Part shown: one piece after another, positions 36,692 to 47,574 of the stretch
Numbering within the stretch: the first letter of the stretch is position 1
How the letters are laid out: each line of letters begins with the position of its first letter
From: an uncultured Sphingomonadaceae bacterium
GTDB lineage: Bacteria; Pseudomonadota; Alphaproteobacteria; Sphingomonadales; Sphingomonadaceae
NCBI GenBank assembly: GCA_947489315.1
Contig: CANLCX010000002.1
Coordinates: 186,001 to 250,000, forward strand
Length of the DNA stretch: 64,000 bases
Direction of reading: 5' to 3'
Position numbers and translations under genes: made by a program
Notes under the pieces: generated by a model
Database searches by the model: none
Told to the model about the DNA's origin: nothing
The model's input: the letters and a program-made list of their open reading frames with translations, nothing else

Positions 36692-36931
36692 TCAAGGGCT
36701 TGTTGGATCGTCGTCGTCATCAGCAATGATGATGATGCCAGCGATAACCGCAGCAGCTGCCAAAACACCAATGATGATGCCTGAGCTACCACCAAGCTTT
36801 TCAGCGTCGGCATCTGAAGTAGCGCCGATGCGTTCTGCAACTGGAGCTGTGCTCTGAACAGCCTGAGCCATTGCAGGGGCAGTCATGAGGGATACGGCGG
36901 CTACGGAAGCTGCCAATTTATTGAACTTCAT
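36692..36931 (-). CDS. Small exported membrane protein with acidic tail, unknown function
   Basis: 79 aa from ATG 36931, with GGAG ~7 nt upstream; the longer frame to 36943 starts at a TTG and is unlikely. Residues 1-23 are a signal peptide (MKFNKL, hydrophobic stretch, PAMA-QA). After a polar stretch comes a very hydrophobic helix (GIIIGVLAAAAVIAGIIII) followed by ADDDDDPTSP. Short proteins of this shape (signal peptide, helix, Asp run) are familiar from sphingomonads as hypothetical proteins (from memory). It has its own terminator and probably high expression; the function is unknown. Confidence 0.83.
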   Translation of the reverse strand: MKFNKLAASVAAVSLMTAPAMAQAVQSTAPVAERIGATSDADAEKLGGSSGIIIGVLAAAAVIAGIIIIADDDDDPTSP

Positions 36932-37132
36932 TATATACTCCAATCAGAATATTACATTTATCAAAAGGTAAGCCGAACGCCGACTCAGAACCCCCTGATA
37001 GGATAACAACGCTGCGCGACTCTTTATTGGTTGCATACGCTATTGGTGACTTTTTACGTTTAGACTCCGCCAAACGCAAGTATTAAACCATAAAAATAGA
37101 CGAGCTAAATGAATAGCGCGATGTTTCGATAG

Positions 37133-38806
37133 TTATTGCTTTTTTGTGACATAAACGGGTCGCCCACCTACCCATGTCTGTTCAACCACAATATCCCTGA
37201 TCGCTTGCGGTGCTGCGAGCATTATATCCTCACCGATTATCAGGAAATCTGCGCGCTTCCCTTTGGTTAAGCTGCCAATCCGATCCTCAGCAAAGGCTGC
37301 ATAAGCGGCATCGATCGTATAGGCTTTCCAAGCCTGCTCGCGAGACAATTTCTCATTCGGCAACCAACCTCCGAAGGGCTGACCGTTCGCATCCTCGCGT
37401 GTTATGGCGACTGCTAATCCGGGAAATGGGTTTGAAGACTCTACCGGCACATCAGTTCCAAAAGCCAATTTTGCACCCGATTCGACAATCGATCGCCATG
37501 CATATGCGCCAGCCAGGCGATCCGCTCCCAGACGGGCCTCTGCCATCACTCGATCAGACGTTTGATGAACTGGCTGCATCGAAGCAATTGTTCCGGTCTT
37601 GGCTATTCTTGGCAAATCTAATGGATCAACTATCTGCGCATGTTCTATCCGCCAACGCCGGTCGCCCTTAAAAGTATATTGTAATTCTTCAATAGCAGAC
37701 AAAAGCTCTTCATTCGCCTGATCCCCAATTGCGTGCACAGCGGTCTGGAAACCATCCATTGCCGCACGGCTCATTTTGTTTTTGAGCTGAGCCGGCGTCA
37801 GCAGCGCAAGGCCTTTCTCCCGCGGCTTATCGGCATAGGGTTGCTTCAACAAAGCACCGCGCGAACCCAGCGCACCGTCAATATATAATTTCACCCCTGC
37901 AAGCTTTAGATGATCCTCGTAGAGCCACGGTGATGGCCCCGGCCCGCCAATCGCAACCATATTACTAATTTCACCAGCATAGGAAATGATCCGGACTTTC
38001 AACTGTCCTTTATCCCCTGCCCGCCGAAAGCTCTGCCAATGCTGCATCGTCGTGCCCATATCGGCAATTGTGGTGACACCCTGCGACAGCAATATTTCCT
38101 GTGCTTTCATCAGTGCCAGATCATTTTCCACGGGACGCGGCGCTGGAATGCTACTTGCAAAAAGATCCTGCGCCTTGTCGACGAAAATACCGGTAGGCTT
38201 CCCGCCTGCCTTCTCGATCGCTCCACCCGAAGGTCTTTTGGTCGCAGCAGTAATAGCTGCGGCTTTCATGCCAGCGCTATTAACCCAGGCCGCATGGCCA
38301 TCGACACGCTCTAAGTAGACGGGACGATCGGGAATGATTGAATCGATATCTGCCGCTGTTGGAAAACGTCCTAGCCCCCAGGTTTCCTGATTCCATCCCC
38401 GCCCAATGATCCACCGGCGATTGGGATATTTCTCGGCATATTCGCGCAACGCCTGTTGCGCTTCAGCAAGAGACTTTGTCCTTGAAAGGTCCAGCGTTAG
38501 CGCAGCGAAACCCAATCCCATCACATGGCCATGGGCGTCGACAAAACCAGGGATTAGGGTCTTGCCTTTGCCGTCAAATTGGAAGTCGACATCCTTGGGG
38601 CGCTTGTCTTTGCGATCTAGTAACTCTTTTACCCGGCCGTCATCATCGATGATCATGGCAGCAAAGCGTATGACCTTGCCGTCCTCATTGAGGGTCATTC
38701 CATTAACATTCTCAATCAGGCTATCGGCCTGTGCTGGCACGCCCGCAAACATTGCGGTCACATATAAGGCCGTGCCGGCCTTCAATATCGAAAAAATACG
38801 CATCAC
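37133..38806 (-). CDS. Exported amidohydrolase family protein (YtcJ type)
   Basis: 557 aa. A signal peptide (ending VPAQA-DS) sends it to the periplasm. Amidohydrolase metal motifs: PGFVDAHGHVMGLG (HxH), the Lys-containing KLYIDGALGSRGA, HAIGDQANEE, RIEHAQIV and FGTDVPVESSNPF (metal Asp). YtcJ-like enzymes hydrolyse formamides or cyclic amides; the substrate is unknown here. It lies 28 nt downstream of the dehydrogenase gene, probably as part of one transcript. Confidence 0.9.
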   Translation of the reverse strand: MMRIFSILKAGTALYVTAMFAGVPAQADSLIENVNGMTLNEDGKVIRFAAMIIDDDGRVKELLDRKDKRPKDVDFQFDGKGKTLIPGFVDAHGHVMGLGFAALTLDLSRTKSLAEAQQALREYAEKYPNRRWIIGRGWNQETWGLGRFPTAADIDSIIPDRPVYLERVDGHAAWVNSAGMKAAAITAATKRPSGGAIEKAGGKPTGIFVDKAQDLFASSIPAPRPVENDLALMKAQEILLSQGVTTIADMGTTMQHWQSFRRAGDKGQLKVRIISYAGEISNMVAIGGPGPSPWLYEDHLKLAGVKLYIDGALGSRGALLKQPYADKPREKGLALLTPAQLKNKMSRAAMDGFQTAVHAIGDQANEELLSAIEELQYTFKGDRRWRIEHAQIVDPLDLPRIAKTGTIASMQPVHQTSDRVMAEARLGADRLAGAYAWRSIVESGAKLAFGTDVPVESSNPFPGLAVAITREDANGQPFGGWLPNEKLSREQAWKAYTIDAAYAAFAEDRIGSLTKGKRADFLIIGEDIMLAAPQAIRDIVVEQTWVGGRPVYVTKKQ

Positions 38807-38833
38807 TATCCCCTAAACTCGATTACCCTGAAA

Positions 38834-39709
38834 CTACGCCCTGCCCTTGGCTATTCTCGACACCAGCGAACTCGTATCATTCCGGCCGCCACCTGCCGCC
38901 TGTACTTCGGCATAAAATTGATCGACCAATGCGGCCACTGGCAAGGTTGATCCGTTGGTCCGTGCTTCTTCGAGCGCCAGTCCGAGATCTTTGCGCATCC
39001 AGTCGACCGCGAAACCAAAATCAAATTCATCCTTGGCCATCGTGGCCCAGCGATTATCCATCTGCCAGCTTTGCGCCGCTCCGCCGGAAATCGCTTCATA
39101 GACTTTATCGAGGTCGAGCTTGCTGGCTTGAGCAAAGCGCAAAGCTTCGGATAACCCCTCCAATATTCCGGCAATTGCAATCTGATTACACATCTTGGTC
39201 GTCTGCCCTGCCCCAGGTCCCCCGACATGCACGATACGCGATGCATAGACAGCCATGATGATTTCGGCAGCGGCAAAAGCTTCTTTGCTGCCACCACACA
39301 TGATTGACAGTTTGCCATTTTCCGCTCCTGCCTGCCCGCCTGACACCGGCGCATCCACGACATGGATGCCGCGTCCTTGGGCCTCAACCGATAATTGCCG
39401 CGCAATTTGTGCCGATACCGTTGTGTGATCTATGAACAAGCATCCGCTCTGCATCGCCCCAAAAGCACCGTCGCGACCCATGGTGACCGCGCTCAAGTCA
39501 TCATCGTTACCAACACAGCTAATCACAATCTGCGCCTCTTTGGCGGCTTCTGCGGGACTAGCCGCAAAGGCTCCACCATGGTCCGCCACCCATTTTTCCG
39601 CCTTTGATTTGGTCCGATTATAGACTGTCAGATCATGTCCAGCCCGGGCCAGATGCGCTGCCATCGGCCCGCCCATCACGCCAATTCCGATAAATGTAAT
39701 TTTTGCCAT
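38834..39709 (-). CDS. NAD(P)-dependent oxidoreductase, 3-hydroxyisobutyrate dehydrogenase family
   Basis: 291 aa. N-terminal Rossmann motif FIGIGVMGGPMAAHLARAGHDLTVYNRT, substrate loop DAPVSGGQAGAENGKLSIM, and catalytic Lys in GAGQTTKMCNQI. This family also includes tartronate semialdehyde reductase and imine reductases, so the substrate is not fixed. It is divergent from ilvA and followed by the exported amidohydrolase. A place in valine catabolism is possible but not supported by neighbours. Confidence 0.9.
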   Translation of the reverse strand: MAKITFIGIGVMGGPMAAHLARAGHDLTVYNRTKSKAEKWVADHGGAFAASPAEAAKEAQIVISCVGNDDDLSAVTMGRDGAFGAMQSGCLFIDHTTVSAQIARQLSVEAQGRGIHVVDAPVSGGQAGAENGKLSIMCGGSKEAFAAAEIIMAVYASRIVHVGGPGAGQTTKMCNQIAIAGILEGLSEALRFAQASKLDLDKVYEAISGGAAQSWQMDNRWATMAKDEFDFGFAVDWMRKDLGLALEEARTNGSTLPVAALVDQFYAEVQAAGGGRNDTSSLVSRIAKGRA

Positions 39710-39769
39710 GGCTTACACGCATAATCATTGTTTCCCTGAATGACCAGATGCGTTAGGGGCGTTTGCATC

Positions 39770-41011
39770 ATGACAGAAGAAAACACCGCACCGCTCTCTA
39801 CTTTCGACTATGCCGATGTCCAGGCCGCCCATGCGCGCATTGGTGACCGGATCGTGCAGACGCCGACGCTGAAAAGCATTACGCTGTCCGAAATGGCAGG
39901 CGCAGAAGTCTATCTAAAATTTGAAAACCTTCAGTTTACGGCCGCTTATAAGGAACGCGGCGCGCTCAATGCGCTACTTCTTATGGATGAGAACAAGCGA
40001 GCGGCGGGTGTCATTGCAGCATCAGCAGGCAACCATGCCCAAGGCCTCGCCTACAATGCCAAGAACCTGAACATCCCCGCAACCATCGTGATGCCCACCA
40101 CCACACCGATGGTGAAAGTGGAACAAACCCGCGGCCATGGCGCAGAAATCGTGATGGCGGGCAGCAACTATGATGAGGCCTATTCGCATGCACTGGAACT
40201 CGCGAAGCAGCGCGGCCTGACCTACATCCATGCCTTTGATGATCCGCGTGTTGCTGCGGGCCAAGGCACTGTCGCGATCGAGATGCTCGAAGCAGTTCCC
40301 GATCTCAATCGCCTGATCATTCCCATTGGCGGCGGCGGGTTGTTCTCCGGCATGGCGACCGCCGCACACGCGATCAACCCCGACATCAAGATGACCGGCG
40401 TACAAGCCGCGCTCTATCCTAGCATGTATGGCAAGCTAAACGGCAAGGAAGTAACGGCTGGCGGTGACACGCTGGCCGAAGGCATTGCTGTGCGCAATCC
40501 ATCCGAATTTACCGCTGCGATCATTCAGAAATATGTCGATGAAATTTTGCTGGTCGGTGAAGCGCAACTGGAAGGCGCGGTCAGTCTATTGCTTCAGATC
40601 GAGAAAACCGTTGTCGAAGGCGCTGGTGCTGCTGGTCTCGCAGCCCTGCTCGCCAACAAGGAAAAATTTGCCGGTGAGAAAGTCGGTCTGGTGCTGTGCG
40701 GCGGCAATATCGACACGCGGCTATTGGCGAACGTGTTGCTGCGCGATCTGGCCCGCTCTGGCCGCCTCGCCCGCCTGCGGCTGCATCTGCGCGATCAGCC
40801 CGGCGCGCTCTATAATGTCGTGAAGCAATTTGCCGATCATGAAGTCAACATCATCGAAGTCTATCACCAGCGCGTATTCACCAACCTGCCCGCCAAAGGG
40901 CTCATTACCGATATCGAGTGCGAGGCAAAAGATAAGGCGCAACTGGACGGCTTGATCGCGGACCTGAACAAAGTCGGCTATGATGTGCGCCAGGTGGAAC
41001 TAGCGGACTAA
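39770..41011 (+). CDS. ilvA: Threonine ammonia-lyase, ACT domain
   Basis: 413 aa from ATG 39770; the frame also opens at ATG 39740, but the protein's conserved part begins later and TAGGGG precedes 39770. PLP-dependent conversion of threonine to 2-oxobutyrate for isoleucine synthesis. The PLP Lys is in ENLQFTAAYKERGALNAL, SAGNHAQGLAY and PIGGGGLFSGMATA bind cofactor, and GLVLCGGNID closes the fold. Residues ~325-410 are a C-terminal ACT domain (LRLHLRDQPGALYNVVKQFADHEVNIIEVYHQR), typical of the regulated short form. Its stop codon overlaps that of the convergent peptidase. Confidence 0.92.
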   Translation: MTEENTAPLSTFDYADVQAAHARIGDRIVQTPTLKSITLSEMAGAEVYLKFENLQFTAAYKERGALNALLLMDENKRAAGVIAASAGNHAQGLAYNAKNLNIPATIVMPTTTPMVKVEQTRGHGAEIVMAGSNYDEAYSHALELAKQRGLTYIHAFDDPRVAAGQGTVAIEMLEAVPDLNRLIIPIGGGGLFSGMATAAHAINPDIKMTGVQAALYPSMYGKLNGKEVTAGGDTLAEGIAVRNPSEFTAAIIQKYVDEILLVGEAQLEGAVSLLLQIEKTVVEGAGAAGLAALLANKEKFAGEKVGLVLCGGNIDTRLLANVLLRDLARSGRLARLRLHLRDQPGALYNVVKQFADHEVNIIEVYHQRVFTNLPAKGLITDIECEAKDKAQLDGLIADLNKVGYDVRQVELAD

Positions 41012-43077
41012 TCCTGCTTCTTCGCCTTTACCGGATCATATTTGGCAAACCAGCCCATAATATTGTCCACCTTGGCAATCAAATTACTGGGCCTTCCAGC
41101 AATTAGATGCGGGGCACCGGGAACCTTGACCAGCACAGTATCAACATTCTGGACTATCAAAGCCGTATAAAATTGCTCTGCTTCCCAGGCTGGTGTGCGC
41201 CAATCCGCTTCCCCAACCATCAGCATCGTCGGGGTCTTCGCATTGCTAACAATGGATAGCGGGGACCGCCGCCAATATTCCTCCGGCTGTTCCCAAGGTT
41301 GCGCACGGAACCAGTGGCGACTGACAAATCTCGAAATATCTGCCGCTAGTGCCATGGTCGTCCAGTTAATCACCGGTTTGATCGACGCCGCAGCAGCAAA
41401 ACGGTCGGTCTTCCCAACCGCCCATGCCGTCAATATGCCCCCACCAGAGCCACCGGTTATGAACAACCGGTCTTTGCTGACATAATTTTTCGCGACCAGT
41501 GCATCGACGACAGACATCAGATCATCATGGTCTTTGCCCGGATAATCGAGATCAATAAGCTGCGCAAACTCTTCCCCATAGCCAGTGGATCCGCGTGGAT
41601 TTACATAGACAGTGACATAGCCTTCTGCCGCAAAGCGCTGAATTTCGGCCGCAAAAAATGGACCGTACATGGCATAAGGCCCACCATGGATTTCGAGGAT
41701 CATCGGATGGGATCCGTCAGCCTGAAATCCAGGCGGCAGCGCAACCCAAGCCTGAATATCACGGCCATCATGGGTGGATTTGGTGACAATTTCTTCAACC
41801 CGCGCGAGTTGAATATGATCCAGAGCATCATCGTTCAAATTGGTGAGAACTCGGCCCACTTTACCGCCACGGGCAAGCGCAACTTCCGCCGGCCGATCTG
41901 TGCTGGCTTTGGTATAGGCAATAACCGGTGAGCTCCCGCCCGCTTTTGTCGCGACCGAGAAGCTACCCGATGCATAGGGCCGCCCAATGGCAGTTCCACC
42001 GGCATCACGCACGAGGGTTTTGACATTTCCGGATAGATCGATCGACACAAGAGTCAGCAAACCATCAACCTCAGCCTGCGCAATTAGTGCTTTGCCATCG
42101 GCGCGCCACTGTGCGGAATCGATAGAACGGTCAAAATTGACCGTCAGGTTGCGTGAACCAGACCCATCGGCATCCATCACGTATAGTTCCGTATGCTGAT
42201 AGGATTTCAGCTTATCATCATAGCCGAGATAGGCGATTTGTGATCCTTTGGGAGAGACGCTTGGCGCAAAATCCGGGCCATCGCGCTGGGTCAAAGCGGT
42301 CATCGACAAATCGGACAGATTCACGCGATATATCTCGCTTTCAATGGGATCGAGATAGGCGTCATCAACATCATTGCCGGTTACCAGAAGCGCACCATTG
42401 CCGAGCCATTCAGGCGAACTGAAACCATTTTTACCCTTGGTCACCTGGCGCGGCGTTCCGCCTTCGGCACTTAACACAAAGACATGGCTTTTCCCTTTGG
42501 GCAGATATCCTGCGCCATCGAAGCGAAAGACGAGATCATCGAATACCCGCACCGGTTTTGCCCATTCGGCACCTTTCGGGCTTTTGACCGGCTTGGCGAA
42601 GGAAGCCGGCTCATCCGGGATGAACATGGAAAAGGCGATCGACTTGCCATCAGGAGACCATGTAGGCGCGCTGGGATTAGTGCCCAATTGAGCCAGCGAA
42701 AAGCTCTCGCCGCTATCCATGTAGCGCACGCGCAAATCTGGCTTGCCACCGGTTGTGGTAAGATACACTAACCGATCCCCATTGGGCGACCAGCGGACCG
42801 ACGAACTGGACCCCTTGCCCGAAACCAACGGCCGATGATCGCCATTGCGCGTATCAATGGACCACAGATCGCCAACTACCCGGTCACTGCGTTTATCCAT
42901 GGATTTGCGGGCATAAACGATCGTCGCTCCATCGGGAGAGATTTGAGGATCGTCGGCATATTCCAGATCAAAAACACGCTCGGATGTAAACTTGCTGGCA
43001 TCGTCGGAGGCTTCCGCCTGCCCCGCACTAGCGATCGAAAGAAGCGAGCAAGCGGCGAGCAAATAGCATGTTTTCAT
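41008..43077 (-). CDS. S9 family (prolyl-oligopeptidase) exported peptidase
   Basis: 689 aa from ATG 43077 (AAGGGA upstream and a signal peptide ending SAGQA-EA; the frame extends to 43143). The N-terminal beta-propeller (WD40-like PQISPDGATIVYARKSM, PTWSPDGKSIAFS and FAPSVSPKGSQIAYLG repeats) gates the C-terminal alpha/beta hydrolase domain. The catalytic Ser is in FITGGSGGGILTAW, MLMVGEADWRTP holds the Asp and PGAPHL the His. Acyl-aminoacyl or dipeptidyl peptidase activity in the periplasm is likely. Its 3' end overlaps ilvA by 4 nt tail-to-tail. Confidence 0.9.
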   Translation of the reverse strand: MKTCYLLAACSLLSIASAGQAEASDDASKFTSERVFDLEYADDPQISPDGATIVYARKSMDKRSDRVVGDLWSIDTRNGDHRPLVSGKGSSSSVRWSPNGDRLVYLTTTGGKPDLRVRYMDSGESFSLAQLGTNPSAPTWSPDGKSIAFSMFIPDEPASFAKPVKSPKGAEWAKPVRVFDDLVFRFDGAGYLPKGKSHVFVLSAEGGTPRQVTKGKNGFSSPEWLGNGALLVTGNDVDDAYLDPIESEIYRVNLSDLSMTALTQRDGPDFAPSVSPKGSQIAYLGYDDKLKSYQHTELYVMDADGSGSRNLTVNFDRSIDSAQWRADGKALIAQAEVDGLLTLVSIDLSGNVKTLVRDAGGTAIGRPYASGSFSVATKAGGSSPVIAYTKASTDRPAEVALARGGKVGRVLTNLNDDALDHIQLARVEEIVTKSTHDGRDIQAWVALPPGFQADGSHPMILEIHGGPYAMYGPFFAAEIQRFAAEGYVTVYVNPRGSTGYGEEFAQLIDLDYPGKDHDDLMSVVDALVAKNYVSKDRLFITGGSGGGILTAWAVGKTDRFAAAASIKPVINWTTMALAADISRFVSRHWFRAQPWEQPEEYWRRSPLSIVSNAKTPTMLMVGEADWRTPAWEAEQFYTALIVQNVDTVLVKVPGAPHLIAGRPSNLIAKVDNIMGWFAKYDPVKAKKQD

Positions 43078-43249
43078 TATGTTTCCCTTTATTCCGGTCA
43101 ATCCTATGGGCGTCGTCCGCCCTTTGCCAGCGAGAATTTGCATTTACAAAGAATAATCGTGACACTTGTCCGTTTAAAAACAGGACCATGCTTGTGCTAG
43201 ACAGGCTTCCAAGCAATGGTTAGCCTGGAATCTAATCAGGAGCCTGCAC

Positions 43250-44863
43250 ATGTATGAAGTTGCGCTAACCGAATCCTATTTTCCAGCGCAAGGTGGGCCA
43301 GAACCATCACCTATGACTATTGGCGATATGCTGCGCCAATCGGCCGAACGAGCCCCGGATCAGCCTGCCCTGAAAGAGTTGACCTATGAAGGCGCAATTG
43401 CCCGCTGTTGGACCTATGCCGAACTGCTCGCCGATTCAGAGCGATTGGCCCGCGCGCTGGCCAGTCGCCATGCCGAGGGAGCCCGTATTGCGGTTTATGC
43501 GAATAACGTGCCGGAATGGGTGCTTTTGGAACTGGCATGCGGCCTCGCAGGCATCACGCTGGTCACCGTCAATCCCGCCTATCAGAAACGCGAACTAAAA
43601 TATGTTCTCGAACAGTCGCGCTCCGAAGCGATTTACTATGTCGCAGACTTCCGCGGAAACCCGATGCAGGAGATTGCAGACGCGGTATGCGATGAGATTC
43701 CTGCCGTCGCGCACCGGATTCTATTGACCGACCATGATGCGCTCTATGCAGGTGAAAATACCGGCGCTCTTCGCGATCCGAAACCGGAAGACGCTGTGCA
43801 ACTTCAATATACGTCAGGCACAACAGGCTTCCCAAAGGGCGCGCTGCTGCATCACAACGGCCTCGTCCGCAATGGCGTCGATACAATGACCCGGGCCGGC
43901 TTGGAACAAGGTGATATTTTTGTTCATAATATGCCGCTTTTCCATACGACCGGCTGCGCCATTCTTGTTCTGGGCGGCTTTGGTAGATGTGGTACGATGT
44001 TGCTCGCGCCGATGTTTGATCCAGCGGTAGTTGCACAGGTGATTGAACGTGAGCGTGCGACATTCATTCTGGGCGTTCCCACCATGCTGGTAGCCCTGAT
44101 CGACGAAGTGCGCCGCTCGGGCCGGGACGTATCGTCGACGCAACGGATGATGTCCGGCGGCGCCATGGTTGCGCCTCAGCTCTGCCGCGATGCCAAAGAG
44201 GTATTCGGTGCCCCGATCCAAATTGTCTATGGCCAGACCGAAACGTCGCCCGTGCTGACCCAGGCCTGGCACGAAGACACGCTAGAGGATTTGACCGAAA
44301 CAATCGGTCAGCCAGCAGCCCATACCGAAATTTCTATTCGAGATCCCCAAAACAACACCGTCCTGCCCATTGGCCAGCAGGGCGAGATCTGCGCCCGCGC
44401 TTATAGCGTCATGCTTGGTTATAATGACAATCCCGATGCCACGGCTGCCGCCATCGACGGCGAAGGCTGGTTGCATACCGGTGATCTTGGGCGAATGGAT
44501 GCGCGCGGCTACGTTAAAATCACCGGACGCGTCAAAGAGATGATTATCCGCGGTGGCGAGAATTTATTCCCGGCCGAGATTGAAAACGCCATGTTGGAGC
44601 ATGAAGCGATTGATGAAGTCGCGGTTGTCGGAATCCCGGATGAAAAATGGGGCGAGCAGGTTGCATGCTTTTTCCGTAGCAGCTCGGGATCCACCTTGCA
44701 GGCTGCCGATCTAAAGGCTTTCATTCGCGAACGCTTGTCGCCTCAGAAAACGCCTGCCTATTGGATAAGCGTGACCGAATGGCCGCTTACCGGATCGGGC
44801 AAAATTCAAAAGTTCAAGCTGGTAGAGGCATTTGAAGCGGGTGAATTTAATACACTGGCCTAA
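43250..44863 (+). CDS. AMP-binding acyl-CoA synthetase
   Basis: 537 aa. ATP/AMP motifs: LQYTSGTTGFPKGALLHHNG (P-loop), VYGQTETSPV, WLHTGDLGRMDARGY, ITGRVKEMIIRGGENLFPAEIE (hinge) and the C-terminal catalytic Lys in LTGSGKIQKFKL. It activates a carboxylic acid to its CoA ester. Closest in style to medium/long-chain fatty-acyl or acyl-CoA synthetases of the FadD3/AcsF type; chain length is unknown. Monocistronic. Confidence 0.9.
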   Translation: MYEVALTESYFPAQGGPEPSPMTIGDMLRQSAERAPDQPALKELTYEGAIARCWTYAELLADSERLARALASRHAEGARIAVYANNVPEWVLLELACGLAGITLVTVNPAYQKRELKYVLEQSRSEAIYYVADFRGNPMQEIADAVCDEIPAVAHRILLTDHDALYAGENTGALRDPKPEDAVQLQYTSGTTGFPKGALLHHNGLVRNGVDTMTRAGLEQGDIFVHNMPLFHTTGCAILVLGGFGRCGTMLLAPMFDPAVVAQVIERERATFILGVPTMLVALIDEVRRSGRDVSSTQRMMSGGAMVAPQLCRDAKEVFGAPIQIVYGQTETSPVLTQAWHEDTLEDLTETIGQPAAHTEISIRDPQNNTVLPIGQQGEICARAYSVMLGYNDNPDATAAAIDGEGWLHTGDLGRMDARGYVKITGRVKEMIIRGGENLFPAEIENAMLEHEAIDEVAVVGIPDEKWGEQVACFFRSSSGSTLQAADLKAFIRERLSPQKTPAYWISVTEWPLTGSGKIQKFKLVEAFEAGEFNTLA

Positions 44864-44931
44864 TCTTGTTCGTTAGGTCGTCGTTGGTATATTTCAAACC
44901 TGATCAACTTCGACACCGTCCAGAACCCTGC

Positions 44932-46050
44932 TTAAACCCGCGCCGTCACCCCGGCGTCGCGCATCCCGCGCCACACCTGCACGGCTTGGACCGTTTCGGG
45001 CACATCATGCACACGCACGACCTGTGCGCCTTGCTGAATGGCGTGATGGGCAAAGGCTATTGAACCGCCGAGCCTTTGATCAACACTCGCTTCTTTGGAC
45101 AGCGCCCCAATCATCCGTTTGCGACTAGCCCCGATCAGCAGCGGTTGGCCGAGAGCATGGAACAGGGCAATATTGTTCATCAGCGCCAGATTGTCGGACA
45201 GCGATTTGCCGAAGCCGAGGCCCGGATCAACGATTATCTTTTCGCGCTCAAAGCCTGCTTCGACAACATCGGCTATGCGTTGTTCCAACCAGTTGAACGT
45301 ATCGGTCACCACATCGCCATAACCGTCACCCTTATGCGGGTCTTTACCGCTGGATGGCGCGTGCATCAGAACGACCGGCCTGCCCGACACGCCAGCCACT
45401 TCCAGTGACCTTTTGTCGTGCAGCAATGCTGAAACATCATTGATAATATGGGCGCCTGCGGCAATTGCCGCCTCCATCACCGCCGCCTTGCGGGTGTCGA
45501 TGGATATAGCTGCGCCGCATTGGGCCAGTTTTTTGATTACCGGCACGACGCGTTTTATTTCATCGCCTTCCCAGACAGTGTCCGCACCGGGCCGCGTTGA
45601 CTCGCCGCCAATGTCGAGGATTGATGCGCCTGCCGTCGCCATATCAAATCCAGCGTCGGCTGCGATTTGCGGATCGCCATCATGTTTGCCGCCATCGGAA
45701 AAACTGTCCGGCGTCATGTTCAGGATGCCCATCACATGGGGCTGATCAAAGCGCAACACCCGGTCGCCACATTGCAGCGGCGCGCGGGTTTTGATCAGAT
45801 TGGCAAACAAAGTCGCCGCGCGCTTTTGCAGCGGTTCAGGCAATCGCGATACAATCTTGTCCCATAGTTCTACCGGAACCAGGCTTCTGATTGCCGGCTT
45901 GCCCTCCTCAAATATCGAATATTCGACTTGAGAAAACCATAATAAACTATTGTTTAAACGCTTATTCTGATCATCAAAATATTGCGGACTGTCGAGAAAC
46001 CCAACAGGCTTCAGATAGAGTTTTGCATCGGGTCCGACAGAATCCACCAT
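44932..46050 (-). CDS. folP: Dihydropteroate synthase
   Basis: 372 aa. Catalyses the p-aminobenzoate-adding step of folate synthesis. C-terminal ~270 residues contain the family motifs MGILNMTPDSFSDGG, ILDIGGESTRPGAD, ISIDTRKAAV, IINDVSAL, VDPGLGFGKSL and IGASRKRMIG. About 95 N-terminal residues with no recognised domain precede it; similar extensions occur in other sphingomonads. It is transcribed just downstream of ccrM (10 bp between them), so the two may share a promoter. Confidence 0.93.
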   Translation of the reverse strand: MVDSVGPDAKLYLKPVGFLDSPQYFDDQNKRLNNSLLWFSQVEYSIFEEGKPAIRSLVPVELWDKIVSRLPEPLQKRAATLFANLIKTRAPLQCGDRVLRFDQPHVMGILNMTPDSFSDGGKHDGDPQIAADAGFDMATAGASILDIGGESTRPGADTVWEGDEIKRVVPVIKKLAQCGAAISIDTRKAAVMEAAIAAGAHIINDVSALLHDKRSLEVAGVSGRPVVLMHAPSSGKDPHKGDGYGDVVTDTFNWLEQRIADVVEAGFEREKIIVDPGLGFGKSLSDNLALMNNIALFHALGQPLLIGASRKRMIGALSKEASVDQRLGGSIAFAHHAIQQGAQVVRVHDVPETVQAVQVWRGMRDAGVTARV

Positions 46051-46060
46051 GAAATTTGTC

Positions 46061-47574
<1,514 letters not shown>

